Assembly: GCF_023806485.1 (NCBI RefSeq)
Contig: NZ_JAMSLR010000002.1
Location: 343,783 to 407,782 of the forward strand
Source of the DNA: Thermalbibacter longus
GTDB lineage: Bacteria > Chloroflexota > Chloroflexia > Thermomicrobiales > Thermomicrobiaceae
DNA length: 64,000 nucleotides
Direction of reading: 5' to 3'
Of this stretch, positions 1-8,609 are shown piece after piece (position 1 is the stretch's first letter; every line of letters begins with the position of its first letter). The notes under the pieces are model-generated. The model was not told the origin of the DNA, did not search any database, and saw only the letters and a list, made by a program, of their open reading frames with translations. Position numbers and translations under genes: made by a program.

Positions 1-1
1 G

Positions 2-397
2 AACCTGGAGCGCTCGGTGCCGGCCGGTGGCCGGCTCGGGGGGCACTACGTGCAGGGGCACGTCGACGGCGTCGGGCGAATCGTCGCGCTGCGGGGCGAA
101 GGCGAAGCGCTGGTCGCCCGGATCGCCGCTCCGCCCGAGGTGATGCGCTACGTGGTCGAGCGCGGCTTCATCGCGGTGGACGGGGCCAGCCTGACGGTGG
201 CGGCGCTCCACGACGACAGCTTCAGCGTCTCGCTCGTCTATCACACGCAGCAGCACATCACCTTGCCGCGCAAGGGGGTGGGAGCGCTGGTGAACCTGGA
301 GGTCGACGTCATTGCCAAGTACGTCGAGCGGCTGCTCGGCCAGGCCCCGCGGACCGGCCTGACGATGGAGCTGCTGCGCCAGGCTGGCTATGCATGA
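2..397 (+). CDS. ribE: Riboflavin synthase, alpha chain (5' end outside window)
   Basis: Carries the C-terminal 131 residues of riboflavin synthase, which converts two molecules of 6,7-dimethyl-8-ribityllumazine into riboflavin. The frame is open from base 2, so the start lies upstream of the window. The motif GGHYVQGHVDG near the visible start and the later IAVDGASLTV are the conserved blocks of the lumazine-binding barrel, and the end VNLEVDVIAKYVERLL is the usual C-terminal trimerisation helix. Forty bases separate it from ribBA, and ribH follows, so it belongs to a rib operon; ribD and any FMN riboswitch would lie upstream. The family assignment is secure, while the full length cannot be judged. 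Confidence 0.95.
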   Translation, partial: NLERSVPAGGRLGGHYVQGHVDGVGRIVALRGEGEALVARIAAPPEVMRYVVERGFIAVDGASLTVAALHDDSFSVSLVYHTQQHITLPRKGVGALVNLEVDVIAKYVERLLGQAPRTGLTMELLRQAGYA

Positions 398-437
398 GAA
401 TCCGGGTGACCGAAATGTTCGGTACAGGGAGCTGACG

Positions 438-1700
438 ATGACGCGCTGGGAGAGAGTCGAGCGGGCGATCGCGGACTTCCGGGAGGGGAAGTTCGTGATT
501 ATCGTGGACGACCGGGATCGGGAGAACGAGGGGGACCTGAGCATCGCGGCGCAGCATGCCACGCCGCAGGCGATCAACTTCATGGCGCGCGAGGCCCGTG
601 GGCTCATCTGCGTGCCGATGGCGCCGGAGTGGGCCGACCGGCTAGGGCTGCCGCTCATGGTACCACCGCAGGCGAACGGGAGTCGCTTCGGGACGGCCTT
701 CACTGTCTCGGTCGAGGCTCGCGAGGGGGTGACGACGGGCATCTCGGCCTTCGACCGTGCCGTCACCATCCAGAAGCTGGCGGAACCCGCGTCCACGCCC
801 GCTGACTTCGTGACGCCAGGGCACGTCTTCCCGCTGCGTGCCCGCCCCGGCGGCGTCCTGGAGCGCGACGGCCAGACCGAGGCGTCGGTCGACCTGGCCC
901 GGCTAGCTGGTTTGCACCCGGTCGCCGTCGTCTGCGAGATCATGGCCGAGGACGGCACCATGGCCCGCCTGCCAGAGCTTGAGCGCTTTGCCGAGCGCCA
1001 CGGGATCACGCTGATCCACGTCGCCGATCTCATCGCCTACCGTCTCGCTCGCGAGCGACCGTCGCTGCGCGTCGCCGAGACGCTGCTGCCGACCGAGTAC
1101 GGTGACTTCCGGATCGTGGCGTACCGCCGCTTCGGTGGCGAAGAGATCGATCTAGCCCTGATCCGTGGCGAGGTCTCCGGTGAGGAGCCGGTGCTGGTGC
1201 GCGTCCACTCCGAGTGCCTGACCGGCGACGTCTTCGGCTCGCAGCGTTGCGACTGCGGCGAGCAGCTCGAGGCGGCGCTACGGCTGCTCGGCGAGGCCGG
1301 CCGGGGCGTGCTGATCTACCTGCGACAGGAGGGCCGTGGGATCGGGCTCCTGAACAAGCTGCGCGCCTACCACCTCCAAGATCAGGGGCTGGACACGGTC
1401 GAGGCCAACCTCGAGCTCGGCTTCCCAGCGGATCTGCGCAACTACCGCGAGGCGGCGCTGATCCTGCGCGACCTAGGGATCCAGCGGCTACGCCTGCTGA
1501 CGAACAACCCGCGCAAGGTGGAGGCGTTGAGCGACTGCGGCTTCGAGATCGTCGAGCGGGTCCCGCTGGAGATCCCAGCGAACGAGCACAACCGACGCTA
1601 CCTGGAGACGAAGCGCGACAAGCTGGGACATCTCTTGCAGCTCAACGGGGCACACCCGGCTGCGGAGCTGTCTCGCGCGATGCCGGGCACACACGACTAG
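438..1700 (+). CDS. ribBA: Bifunctional DHBP synthase / GTP cyclohydrolase II
   Basis: A 420-residue two-domain enzyme that supplies both branches of riboflavin synthesis. The N-terminal half makes 3,4-dihydroxy-2-butanone 4-phosphate from ribulose 5-phosphate (acidic motif DDRDRENEGD; HVFPLRARPGGVLERDGQTE). The C-terminal half opens GTP (zinc-ligand motif CLTGDVFGSQRCDCGEQL; RQEGRGIGL). The ATG at 438 is preferred over one at 390 because AGGGAG lies eight bases upstream and the extra N-terminal residues do not resemble the family. It lies between ribE and ribH, with ribH starting 18 bases downstream, so co-expression is expected. Length and both catalytic signatures are normal for RibBA. Confidence 0.96.
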   Translation: MTRWERVERAIADFREGKFVIIVDDRDRENEGDLSIAAQHATPQAINFMAREARGLICVPMAPEWADRLGLPLMVPPQANGSRFGTAFTVSVEAREGVTTGISAFDRAVTIQKLAEPASTPADFVTPGHVFPLRARPGGVLERDGQTEASVDLARLAGLHPVAVVCEIMAEDGTMARLPELERFAERHGITLIHVADLIAYRLARERPSLRVAETLLPTEYGDFRIVAYRRFGGEEIDLALIRGEVSGEEPVLVRVHSECLTGDVFGSQRCDCGEQLEAALRLLGEAGRGVLIYLRQEGRGIGLLNKLRAYHLQDQGLDTVEANLELGFPADLRNYREAALILRDLGIQRLRLLTNNPRKVEALSDCGFEIVERVPLEIPANEHNRRYLETKRDKLGHLLQLNGAHPAAELSRAMPGTHD

Positions 1701-1718
1701 CGTTGGAGGAAGGGCGAT

Positions 1719-2273
1719 ATGGAGACGATCGGGCAGAACGGCCGCGGGTTGCAGACGATCGAGGGATTGCTAACCGGGCGTGGGCGACGCTTCGGCATCG
1801 TCGCCAGCCGATTCAACGAGTTCATCACGAACAAGCTGCTGGACGGCGCGCTGGATGCCCTGTTGCGCCACGAGGTCGACGCCGAAGCCATCGACGTGGT
1901 CTGGGTGCCGGGCTCCTTCGAGATCCCGATCACAGCCAAGCGGCTGGCGAAGACGGGCCGGTACGACGCGGTGATCTGCTTGGGCGCGGTGATCCGCGGG
2001 GCGACGCCGCACTTCGATTATGTGGCGGCCGAGGTCTCGAAGGGGATCGCCAACGTGGGGCTGGAGACCGGCGTGCCGGTGATCTTCGGCGTGTTGACCA
2101 CCGACACCATCGAGCAGGCGGTGGAGCGGGCCGGGACCAAGATGGGGAACAAGGGGTTCGAGGCGGCGATGGCCGCGATCGAGATGGCCAACCTCTTCGC
2201 CGAGATCGACCAGCTCGCGGAGGCAGCTACGTCGGACCGCCGTCGCGGCAGCCGCGCTGCGCGGAACGCCTAG
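1719..2273 (+). CDS. ribH: 6,7-dimethyl-8-ribityllumazine synthase
   Basis: Lumazine synthase, 184 residues. It condenses the RibA-branch pyrimidine with DHBP to give the lumazine that RibE uses. Conserved blocks are visible in order: [42 protein letters not shown], and [23 protein letters not shown], which contains the catalytic loop. The N-terminal ~20 residues and C-terminal ~20 residues ([10 protein letters not shown]) are not conserved and probably lie outside the fold. It is the last recognisable gene of the ribE-ribBA-ribH operon, and no clear U-rich terminator follows it. Assignment is secure. Confidence 0.96.
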   Translation: METIGQNGRGLQTIEGLLTGRGRRFGIVASRFNEFITNKLLDGALDALLRHEVDAEAIDVVWVPGSFEIPITAKRLAKTGRYDAVICLGAVIRGATPHFDYVAAEVSKGIANVGLETGVPVIFGVLTTDTIEQAVERAGTKMGNKGFEAAMAAIEMANLFAEIDQLAEAATSDRRRGSRAARNA

Positions 2274-2630
2274 GGCGCACGCCCGGATCGAGGGTCGGAT
2301 CAGAAACGACGGGCGAATATAAGCGCGTCGTCTCCGGGTGCGCGAGCTCGATCAGAGCACCGGGGTGAGCCGTTGGCCCGCTCCTCATGATGTTCCGAAT
2401 CACATCGCCTCAGGGCTGGGCAGTCGCTCCTGCCTTGCCGGGCTGCTCGGGGTGACCGCCAGGGTTGCCCTGATGCCCCTGTCCCTACCCCTGTGCCTGT
2501 GCGTACAGCCCTCATTCCTGCTGCTCCAGTCGTCACCCGCTCTCTCCTGGTGCGCTGAATTGCAGACGATTCCCGGCGCGCGACCCATCGTGCTTCTGGG
2601 AGGCGGCCGACCGGCTGCCCTTGCAAACCA

Positions 2631-2658
2631 GTAGGGGCGAATAATCATTCGCCCCTAC
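2631..2658. repeat. Perfect 12-bp inverted repeat (GTAGGGGCGAAT family)
   Basis: The arms GTAGGGGCGAAT and ATTCGCCCCTAC are perfectly complementary around the 4-base loop AATC. The outer part (GTAGGGGCGA) recurs at 42221 in a larger cluster of similar palindromes, so this looks like one copy of a dispersed intergenic palindromic repeat. It may also act as a transcription terminator after the rib operon, although no U-run follows. Confidence 0.7.
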
Positions 2659-2753
2659 CTCTGGAGAGGCTGAGGCGTTGCCGCCCATACCTCCGGATCT
2701 CAAGGGTGACCGAGCGGCGAGACGCTCGCATGGCTGGCTCGCCTGCTGCCGAG

Positions 2754-2759
2754 TATACT
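2754..2759 (+). promoter_or_regulatory. Possible -10 box for the LuxR-type regulator
   Basis: TATACT lies about 43 bases before the proposed GTG start at 2802. No good -35 hexamer is seen at 17 bases, so this is a weak call based on the hexamer alone. Confidence 0.3.
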
Positions 2760-2801
2760 ACCGATCAAACGTTTCTATCTCCAGGGTGGAACCGGCTCGC
2801 A

Positions 2802-3442
2802 GTGGACGACCGGCGTGTCTTCATCATCGAAGGGGAGGAGCCCGGCTGGTTGGCTGTGCGCCGCACGCTCGCAGCGCTGCCCGGCATCTGCGTGGCCGGC
2901 TCGGCTGCCAGCGTACCGCGGCCGAGCACATGCGGGAGATCTGCCCAGATGCCATTCTCGCCGCCCGGGAGGTCGAGGGCACGTCGATCATCCCGCTGCT
3001 GCGCTGCCTGCGGCCCGCGCTGCCGCAGACCACCTTCGTGCTGCTCGCCGACGACTACGACCCGGCCGAGCTGCTGGCGCTCGACGACGTGGGCATCTCC
3101 GGCTACCTGCTCTGGCGCGACCTGCGCGGCCGGCGGCTGGAAATCGTCCTGCACGCTGCCCTCGTGGGTGGGGTGGTCGTCATCTCGGATCCAGTGGCCG
3201 CTGCGTACGTGATGGCACAGCGGCAGCGGCTCCAGCCGGAGCCGGTACGCGAGCTCAGCGAGCGGGAGCGAGCGGTGCTGCGGCACCTGGGCGAAGGGTT
3301 GACGCAGCGAGAGATCGCCCGGCTGCTGGGCGTGCACGTGCGGACAGTGGAAGGGGTAGTGGCGCGTCTGAAGCGGGAGCTAGGGGCGACGAGTGGGTTC
3401 ACGCTGGCGGTGCGGGCCATGCGGCGCGGGCTGCTGCGGTAG
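2802..3442 (+). pseudogene. LuxR/NarL-type response-regulator gene with a 1-base frameshift
   Basis: The two halves of a receiver plus GerE-HTH regulator lie in different frames. The first frame, from GTG 2802, gives VDDRRVFIIEGEEPGW then RTLAALPGICVAGSAAS. The second, joined near base 2914, gives AAEHMREICPDAIL, the rest of the receiver and a complete LuxR HTH (ELSERERAVLRHLGEGLTQ, then HVRTVEGVVARL) to the stop at 3442. Adding one base near 2914 would restore a protein of about 213 residues. The receiver looks degenerate: the usual acidic pair is EG and the phospho-acceptor Asp position reads Ala (DAILAAREV). Either a recent pseudogene or a sequencing error; the cognate kinase is not in the window. 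Confidence 0.7.
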
Positions 3443-3815
3443 TCCGCTCGCAGCCGCACTACGGCAATCCGTACCGCGAGTTGCGGAAATCCCTAGGCCC
3501 AGTTGCGGACTTCCGTCGTGACCTCTTCCTCATCACTGTGTTAGGTTTGCAATAAGGCGACGTTTTCGGTCTTAGGGCAGACGATCACTGCAGATTCCTG
3601 CTATGGGGTTGCCATTGCGGTGCAACTCGCATGGTAGGAGATGCTCAACCACTTGTATAGGAATGACGCTCACGGGCTCAGGGCTTCGTCGTGGTCAAGA
3701 AACGCTCGCTTCACCAACATGATCGGGACACAGCCTGGGTGATCTACGGGTGCCGGAGTGGCTTCGCCTGCCATTGACGTTCTCTTGACCTCGTTCGACG
3801 GGATAGGAGATGTCC
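3443..3815. other. Intergenic region without a recognised gene
   Basis: About 370 bases between the regulator and the lipoprotein gene, with lower GC than its neighbours. Near 3479-3512 there are two similar stretches, GTTGCGGAAATCCC and GTTGCGGACTTCCG, which might be a spaced operator. No RNA gene or coding frame is supported. Confidence 0.4.
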
Positions 3816-4550
3816 ATGGCCACACGCCGGATCGTCTCTATCCTTGCCCTCGCCGCCGCGCTCGCTATCGCCGGCTGTGGGACAGAGGGGGCAACGCTCC
3901 AGGAACAGGCGGGAGATGTCTCCCCGGCCACCGCCTCTGCTCCGAGCCCGCCGCCGGCACCGACCACTATCCCCAGCGACTGCAGCGGTGCGCTCGCGGC
4001 CAGCATCGTCCGGATCGATAGCCTCGAAGAGCTCGCCTGGACCTCGCACCAGGTCATCATCGGGACGGTGATCGAGCGCCAACCGTCGGTCTGGGGCCAC
4101 GCGCACAATCCCCTCGACCCATCTCGCCGTCTCATCTATACCCCTTATCTGGTCCGCGTTGAACAGCGCCTGCGTGGACAACCCGGCGATATCGTCACTG
4201 TTCACCAGTGGGGCGGCACCATCGGGACGTGTACGCAGACGAATACGTTCGAGCAGGGCCTAGCCGTCGGTGAGCGAGTCCTCCTGTTCCTGCGCGCGTC
4301 CAATCCACCGGGCACAAGCCCGACGTACAGCTTGAACGGCGGGGCCCAGGGACGGTGGACGATCGATCCAAACGGCACGGTGAGCAGCTCGGTCGGACAC
4401 CTCGAGCGATATAATGGGCAATCGCTCGCAACGATCGTCGCGCAGGTGCTCTCTTCGCTGGCGAGCGGACCGCCAGCTACTCCATGGGTCCGGGAGCATC
4501 TGGTGCCGCTGGAGAGTGCACCGGCCTGGCCGTCGAGCGCCGGGCCATGA
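3816..4550 (+). CDS. Predicted lipoprotein of unknown function
   Basis: A 244-residue exported protein. It starts with a basic N-terminus, a hydrophobic stretch and a lipobox (LAIAGC), followed by a low-complexity Ala/Pro/Ser linker, so it is probably anchored on the outer face of the membrane. The ATG at 3816 is chosen over 3810 because AGGAG then has a six-base spacing. The mature part contains SHQVIIGTVIERQ and VRVEQRLRGQPGD, resembling the beta-rich domain of secreted proteins in which a metal or cell-surface role is sometimes suggested; I do not recognise a catalytic motif. It stands alone, about 160 bases upstream of another exported unknown. Function unknown. Confidence 0.7.
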   Translation: MATRRIVSILALAAALAIAGCGTEGATLQEQAGDVSPATASAPSPPPAPTTIPSDCSGALAASIVRIDSLEELAWTSHQVIIGTVIERQPSVWGHAHNPLDPSRRLIYTPYLVRVEQRLRGQPGDIVTVHQWGGTIGTCTQTNTFEQGLAVGERVLLFLRASNPPGTSPTYSLNGGAQGRWTIDPNGTVSSSVGHLERYNGQSLATIVAQVLSSLASGPPATPWVREHLVPLESAPAWPSSAGP

Positions 4551-4710
4551 CTCGCTTTAGGACTGGTGAGGTGCCGATCTCAATGTCCTTCTACTGCCAA
4601 AGCGCTGGCTATTCGGACAATTTCCGCCGTACCCATTCGGAGAGCAATCAGATCCCGGGAACTATCAAGCCACGCTGTGGCTAGACTGAGTTGGTTGGAA
4701 GGAAGACGAA

Positions 4711-5310
4711 ATGAGAAGACTGAAGATCAGCCCGGCATTGGCTGGGCTGGCCCTGGCCCTGGTTGCCGGCGCGGCGCTCGCGGCGGGCGTGACCGGCCGT
4801 CGCCCAGAGCCCGATCTCGCATCGCTCGCGGTTCCGGCGTCGCTCTGGCCGACGGCCCAGGTCGCTCACGAGGGGCTGACCGACCCGGAGGATCCTGGTC
4901 ATATGCTGAACGTCCTGCCGGGCCAGAGTCTGCTTCTGGGGCGCGACCCGGGCGCGCCGCGCTTCGTGGCCGGCTATAGCCGCGAGATCGGAGTGGCAGG
5001 AGCTCCTGACCGGCCGGGCCTTCTGGTGATTCATCAGCTCGCGCGCTACGCCAGCGATAAGGAGGCCGCGCAGGTGATGAGGCTGGTAGGCCACTTCGAG
5101 GGCTGTCGCTCTGCGGCTCCAGGCGAGGCCAAGGCCGCGGGCGCGCTCCTCTGTACCCAGCCGGGGAGTGAAGGCAACGTCGTCCGAACGCTTGTGCTCC
5201 AGCGGGGATCGCTGATACATGTGGTCGTCATCGATGGGTTCGTCGACGACGATGTGCAGCGCGCGCTCGAGGTGGCGGCTGGGTGGCTGGCCGGGCAGGC
5301 AGAGCGGTAA
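4711..5310 (+). CDS. Exported protein of unknown function
   Basis: A 199-residue protein. Its N-terminal hydrophobic helix (LAGLALALVAGAALAAG) fits a signal peptide or membrane anchor, and GGAAGG lies at a good distance before the ATG. The mature part has two cysteines spaced about 18 residues apart (EGCRSAA and LLCTQPG), which could form a disulfide outside the cell, and ends in a beta-alpha unit with VVVIDGFVDDDVQRALEVAAGWL. No family was recognised. It follows the lipoprotein gene in the same orientation, but a 160-base gap without a clear terminator leaves co-transcription open. Confidence 0.65.
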   Translation: MRRLKISPALAGLALALVAGAALAAGVTGRRPEPDLASLAVPASLWPTAQVAHEGLTDPEDPGHMLNVLPGQSLLLGRDPGAPRFVAGYSREIGVAGAPDRPGLLVIHQLARYASDKEAAQVMRLVGHFEGCRSAAPGEAKAAGALLCTQPGSEGNVVRTLVLQRGSLIHVVVIDGFVDDDVQRALEVAAGWLAGQAER

Positions 5311-5551
5311 GTAGCCCCGGGACGCCTAACCGGGCTCGTGCAAACTCTCATGGCTAGAGAAGCGAGACTGCGGGCGGCTCGATGTCCGGTCTTCGATACA
5401 TACCTGCCTCGGGTTGCCCTGAGAGATGCGCTTCCAGGCATGCAACTGACCAGGGGCGGCGACGTGTGAAACCCGCCCTCCGGCTTGTCTCCGACCGGCC
5501 CCGTCTGCCATGATCACGGTGCTGGTCAGGCAAGGGAGCAGGAGCTGAGGC

Positions 5552-7222
5552 GTGGGTCGGTGGGCGTGCGTGCTGGCGGTGCTGGTGGCACTGCTGGCGC
5601 TGCTTCCGAGCCAGGCGCTCGCCGCCTCGCCGATCCCCCGCCCGGTCGTGGCCGCCACGCACTGGATCGTGATGGATGCCGACACCGGCCAGATCCTCGA
5701 CGGCGCCCGCCAGCGCGACCGCACCGCGATGGCCAGCCTGACCAAGGTCATGACCGCGCTGGTCGCCCTCGAGCGCGGCGACCTCGACCAGAGGGTTCAG
5801 ATCGTCCAGTCCGACCTGATCGGAGAATCGACAGCGAACCTCGAAGCTGGCCAGCAGGTGACGCTGCGCACGCTGCTCTATGGCCTGCTGCTCCGCAGCG
5901 GCAACGACGCGGCGATGGCGATCGCCCGGGCGGTGGGTGGCAGCCCGGAGGGCGACGACCCGCCGGCGCGCGCCCGCTTCGTCGGCTGGATGAACGACAA
6001 GGCGCGCGAGCTGGAATTGGCCGATACCCACTTCGTGAACCCGCACGGCCTGGATGAGCTCGGTCACTACACGACCGTCTACGACCTCGCGGTATTGACG
6101 CGGGCGGCGCTGGCTAATCCGACCTTCGTGGCCATGTTCGGCGCCGATCGCTACGAGGCCGAGGGCTTCACCTACGAGCACGGCAACCAGCTCCCGAAGC
6201 GCTACCCGGGGGTCATCGGCGGCAAGACCGGCTGGACGGACGACGCCGGGCTCTGCCTGATCGAGGTGGCCGAGCGCGCCGGTCACCGGTTAGTCGTGGT
6301 GCTGATCGGCTCGACGTTCGAGCACTGGTACGACGACGCGGCCAGGCTGCTCGACTACGGCTGGGTGCTCCTGGATCCCCCGGCGAGCGACGAGGCGGCG
6401 GGCCGGGTGTTCGCCTGGTGGCGGGAGCGGGTCGACGGGCCGGTGCAGGCCGGCCTTGCCCAGCGTACCTGGCTCTGGGGCGAGCCGCTCGGGCCGGTCG
6501 TGCACGAGCCCTACGCCGGTACGCCGGACGGTTGGCGTCGGGTGCAGTACTTCGAGAAGGGGCGCATGGAGATCACCGATCCGCTGGCCGTCGTGGACGC
6601 CCGCTGGTACGTGACCGGCGGCCGGCTGGCCTGGGAGCTGATCACCGGTCAGCGGCAGGTAGGCCTAGATGAGTTCTCGACCCTGAGGCCGGCCGAGCTG
6701 CCTGTCGCGGGAGACCCCGATTCGGCCGGCCCGACCTATGCCGACCTGCGGCCGCTGCTCTCCGCGCCACCGCTGCCGGCCGGGTCGCGAGTCGCGCTGC
6801 GGCTCGGCCCGGACGGCCTGGTGCGCGTTGACCCGTCGCTGGAGCGCTACGAGGTGACGTCTGGGGAACCGTTCCCGGAGACGGGGCACGGCGTCGCCTC
6901 GGTCTTCGCCGCCTTCCTGGAAGCCCGCGGACCAGTGCTGGTGAACGGGTCGCTGCGGGAAGAGTCGCTGTTCAACCCGGCGCTCGCACTCGTCGGCCTG
7001 CCGATCACCGAGGCGTACTGGGTCACGGTGCCGGTCGGCGGGCAGGAGCGTGATGTCCTGCTCCAGTGCTTCGAGCGCCGCTGCTTGACCTTTACGCCGG
7101 ACAACCCGCCGGGCTGGCAGGTCGAGATGGGCAACATCGGCCGGCACTACAAGCAGTGGATCGAGAGCCGAGCCCTGGCCCGGCCGCGCGCTGCGTCGTC
7201 TGCTGCTTCCCGGGATGCCTGA
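5552..7222 (+). CDS. D-alanyl-D-alanine carboxypeptidase (peptidase S11)
   Basis: A 556-residue secreted penicillin-binding protein of the DacA/DacF type, which trims the terminal D-Ala of peptidoglycan stem peptides. A signal peptide (ACVLAVLVALLALLPSQALA) follows the GTG start. The three active-site motifs are in order: S62-L-T-K65, S116-G-N118 and K225-T-G227 in GVIGGKTGWT. The carboxy half (roughly residues 290-545) is not the usual PBP5 beta domain. It carries RRVQYFEKGRMEI and, near the end, LLQCFERRCLTFTP followed by GNIGRHYKQW, repeats found as tails of many exported Chloroflexi proteins and presumed to act in cell-surface attachment. The MFS gene starts 15 bases downstream. Confidence 0.88.
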   Translation: MGRWACVLAVLVALLALLPSQALAASPIPRPVVAATHWIVMDADTGQILDGARQRDRTAMASLTKVMTALVALERGDLDQRVQIVQSDLIGESTANLEAGQQVTLRTLLYGLLLRSGNDAAMAIARAVGGSPEGDDPPARARFVGWMNDKARELELADTHFVNPHGLDELGHYTTVYDLAVLTRAALANPTFVAMFGADRYEAEGFTYEHGNQLPKRYPGVIGGKTGWTDDAGLCLIEVAERAGHRLVVVLIGSTFEHWYDDAARLLDYGWVLLDPPASDEAAGRVFAWWRERVDGPVQAGLAQRTWLWGEPLGPVVHEPYAGTPDGWRRVQYFEKGRMEITDPLAVVDARWYVTGGRLAWELITGQRQVGLDEFSTLRPAELPVAGDPDSAGPTYADLRPLLSAPPLPAGSRVALRLGPDGLVRVDPSLERYEVTSGEPFPETGHGVASVFAAFLEARGPVLVNGSLREESLFNPALALVGLPITEAYWVTVPVGGQERDVLLQCFERRCLTFTPDNPPGWQVEMGNIGRHYKQWIESRALARPRAASSAASRDA

Positions 7223-7237
7223 CGTCGGGAGCATCCG

Positions 7238-8527
7238 ATGCAGACAGCCCTCGCTGAGCTCCGAGAGCACCTGCGACGCGTTCGAGCCTTCAGCCGCAAC
7301 GCGCGGCTGCTCCTGCTGGCGCTCGGGCTGCTCGGCGTGAGCTATGGCGCCTTCACGACCCTGTTCACGCTCTACATCGTCGAGATCGGGTATTCCGAGG
7401 ACTTTCTCGGCCTGCTGGTCGGCGTGGGCACGGTTGGGGGAGCGGTCGCGGCGTTGCCGGCCGGGCTGCTGTGCGACCGGCTGGGCGCGCGGCGCGGGCT
7501 ACTGCTAGGCACGCTGGTCACCGCGCTAGGCATCCTCATCGAGTGCACGGTCACGATCGACTGGCTGCTCCTGGCCGGAGGGCTGATCGCGGCAGCCGGC
7601 GTCACCCTTCTCTACGTGGCCCAGGCGCCCTTCCTGGCTGCCAATAGCACGGAGGAAGAGCGAACGCACCTCTTCAGCGTGGCCGCGGCGCTCCTCGTCG
7701 CCGTCAGCATCGCCGGCAGTCTCTACGCTGGCGGCTTCCCGAAGCTGCTTCAGGCCCTGTGGCCTAGCCTGCCGCTGCCCACCGCCTACCGGCTGACGCT
7801 CCTGGCCGCCGGGGCCGTTTCGGCCGGCTGCCTGGTTCCGCTGCTGCGGCTGCGCGACCCGGCCGATGCGCCGCCGCCGCTCGGCAGCCGGGCCACGCTC
7901 ACGGTCTGCCTGCGCAGCGGCGCAGTACGGCGGCTCGTCCTGACCGGCCTGGTACTGGCGCTAGGCGGCGGGCTGGTCGTGCCGTTCGTCAACGTGTACT
8001 TCATGCGCGAGTTCGGCGCGGGCTCCGGCACGGTCGGGTTGATCCGCTCGCTCGGGATCGTGGTGCAGGTGCTGGGCTCGCTAGCGGCGCCCTGGCTCGG
8101 GCTGCGGCTCGGGCTGGTCGGTGGCGTGGCGGCCGCTCGCCTGGCCTCGGCGCCGTTCCTCGTGCTGATGGGATTTCTCCCTTTCCTACCGGCTGCCGCG
8201 GCCGCCTTCGCCCTGCGCACCTTCTTCGTCTACCTCTCGGATCCGCTGCATACCGACTTCTCGATGCGGATCATCCCGCCGGAGGTCAGGGGCACGGCGA
8301 ACAGCTTGACGTTCTTGAGCTGGAACGCCACGCTGGCCCTGGGCGGCTGGGCCGGCGGCCAGCTCATCGTCCGCGCCGGCTACGAGCCGCTGTTCCTGTT
8401 GGGGGGCTCGATCACGGTGGCAGCCGCGGCGATCTACTGGCTCGCCTTCCGGCGCTTCCTGCCAGAGCCGGCCAGGGTTCGCCTGGCGCGCGCCGGCGCC
8501 GGGCTGGAGGGCGAGGGACGCTCCTAG
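7238..8527 (+). CDS. Major facilitator superfamily transporter
   Basis: A 429-residue integral membrane protein with about twelve hydrophobic segments in two halves. The loop after segment 2 contains GLLCDRLGARRGLLLGTL, matching the MFS motif A (GxxxDRxGRR). The substrate cannot be told; the closest general type is drug/sugar efflux permeases. It lies 15 bases after the carboxypeptidase gene, so the two are probably co-transcribed. A central cytoplasmic loop near LLRLRDPADAPPPLGSR separates the halves as usual. Confidence 0.85.
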   Translation: MQTALAELREHLRRVRAFSRNARLLLLALGLLGVSYGAFTTLFTLYIVEIGYSEDFLGLLVGVGTVGGAVAALPAGLLCDRLGARRGLLLGTLVTALGILIECTVTIDWLLLAGGLIAAAGVTLLYVAQAPFLAANSTEEERTHLFSVAAALLVAVSIAGSLYAGGFPKLLQALWPSLPLPTAYRLTLLAAGAVSAGCLVPLLRLRDPADAPPPLGSRATLTVCLRSGAVRRLVLTGLVLALGGGLVVPFVNVYFMREFGAGSGTVGLIRSLGIVVQVLGSLAAPWLGLRLGLVGGVAAARLASAPFLVLMGFLPFLPAAAAAFALRTFFVYLSDPLHTDFSMRIIPPEVRGTANSLTFLSWNATLALGGWAGGQLIVRAGYEPLFLLGGSITVAAAAIYWLAFRRFLPEPARVRLARAGAGLEGEGRS

Positions 8528-8609
8528 TCGGAGCCTGAGCCCGGGAACCAGCCGGCGCCGCGGAGTCCTGCGCTGTACGAGACCTATGCGCTTGCCTCGG
8601 GGCCCTTGC

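Larger units (their letters stand above)
2274..2801. other. Non-coding stretch after ribH
   Basis: About 530 bases with no convincing gene; short open frames here have no recognisable domains and unlike codon composition. It holds one perfect palindromic repeat (2631-2658) and a TATACT hexamer at 2754 that may be the promoter of the downstream regulator. Nothing else was recognised. Confidence 0.5.

Noticed and set aside
2890..2930. Programmed frameshifting in the LuxR-type regulator
   Set aside because: No slippery heptamer or stimulatory structure is seen at the junction; a simple one-base deletion explains it.
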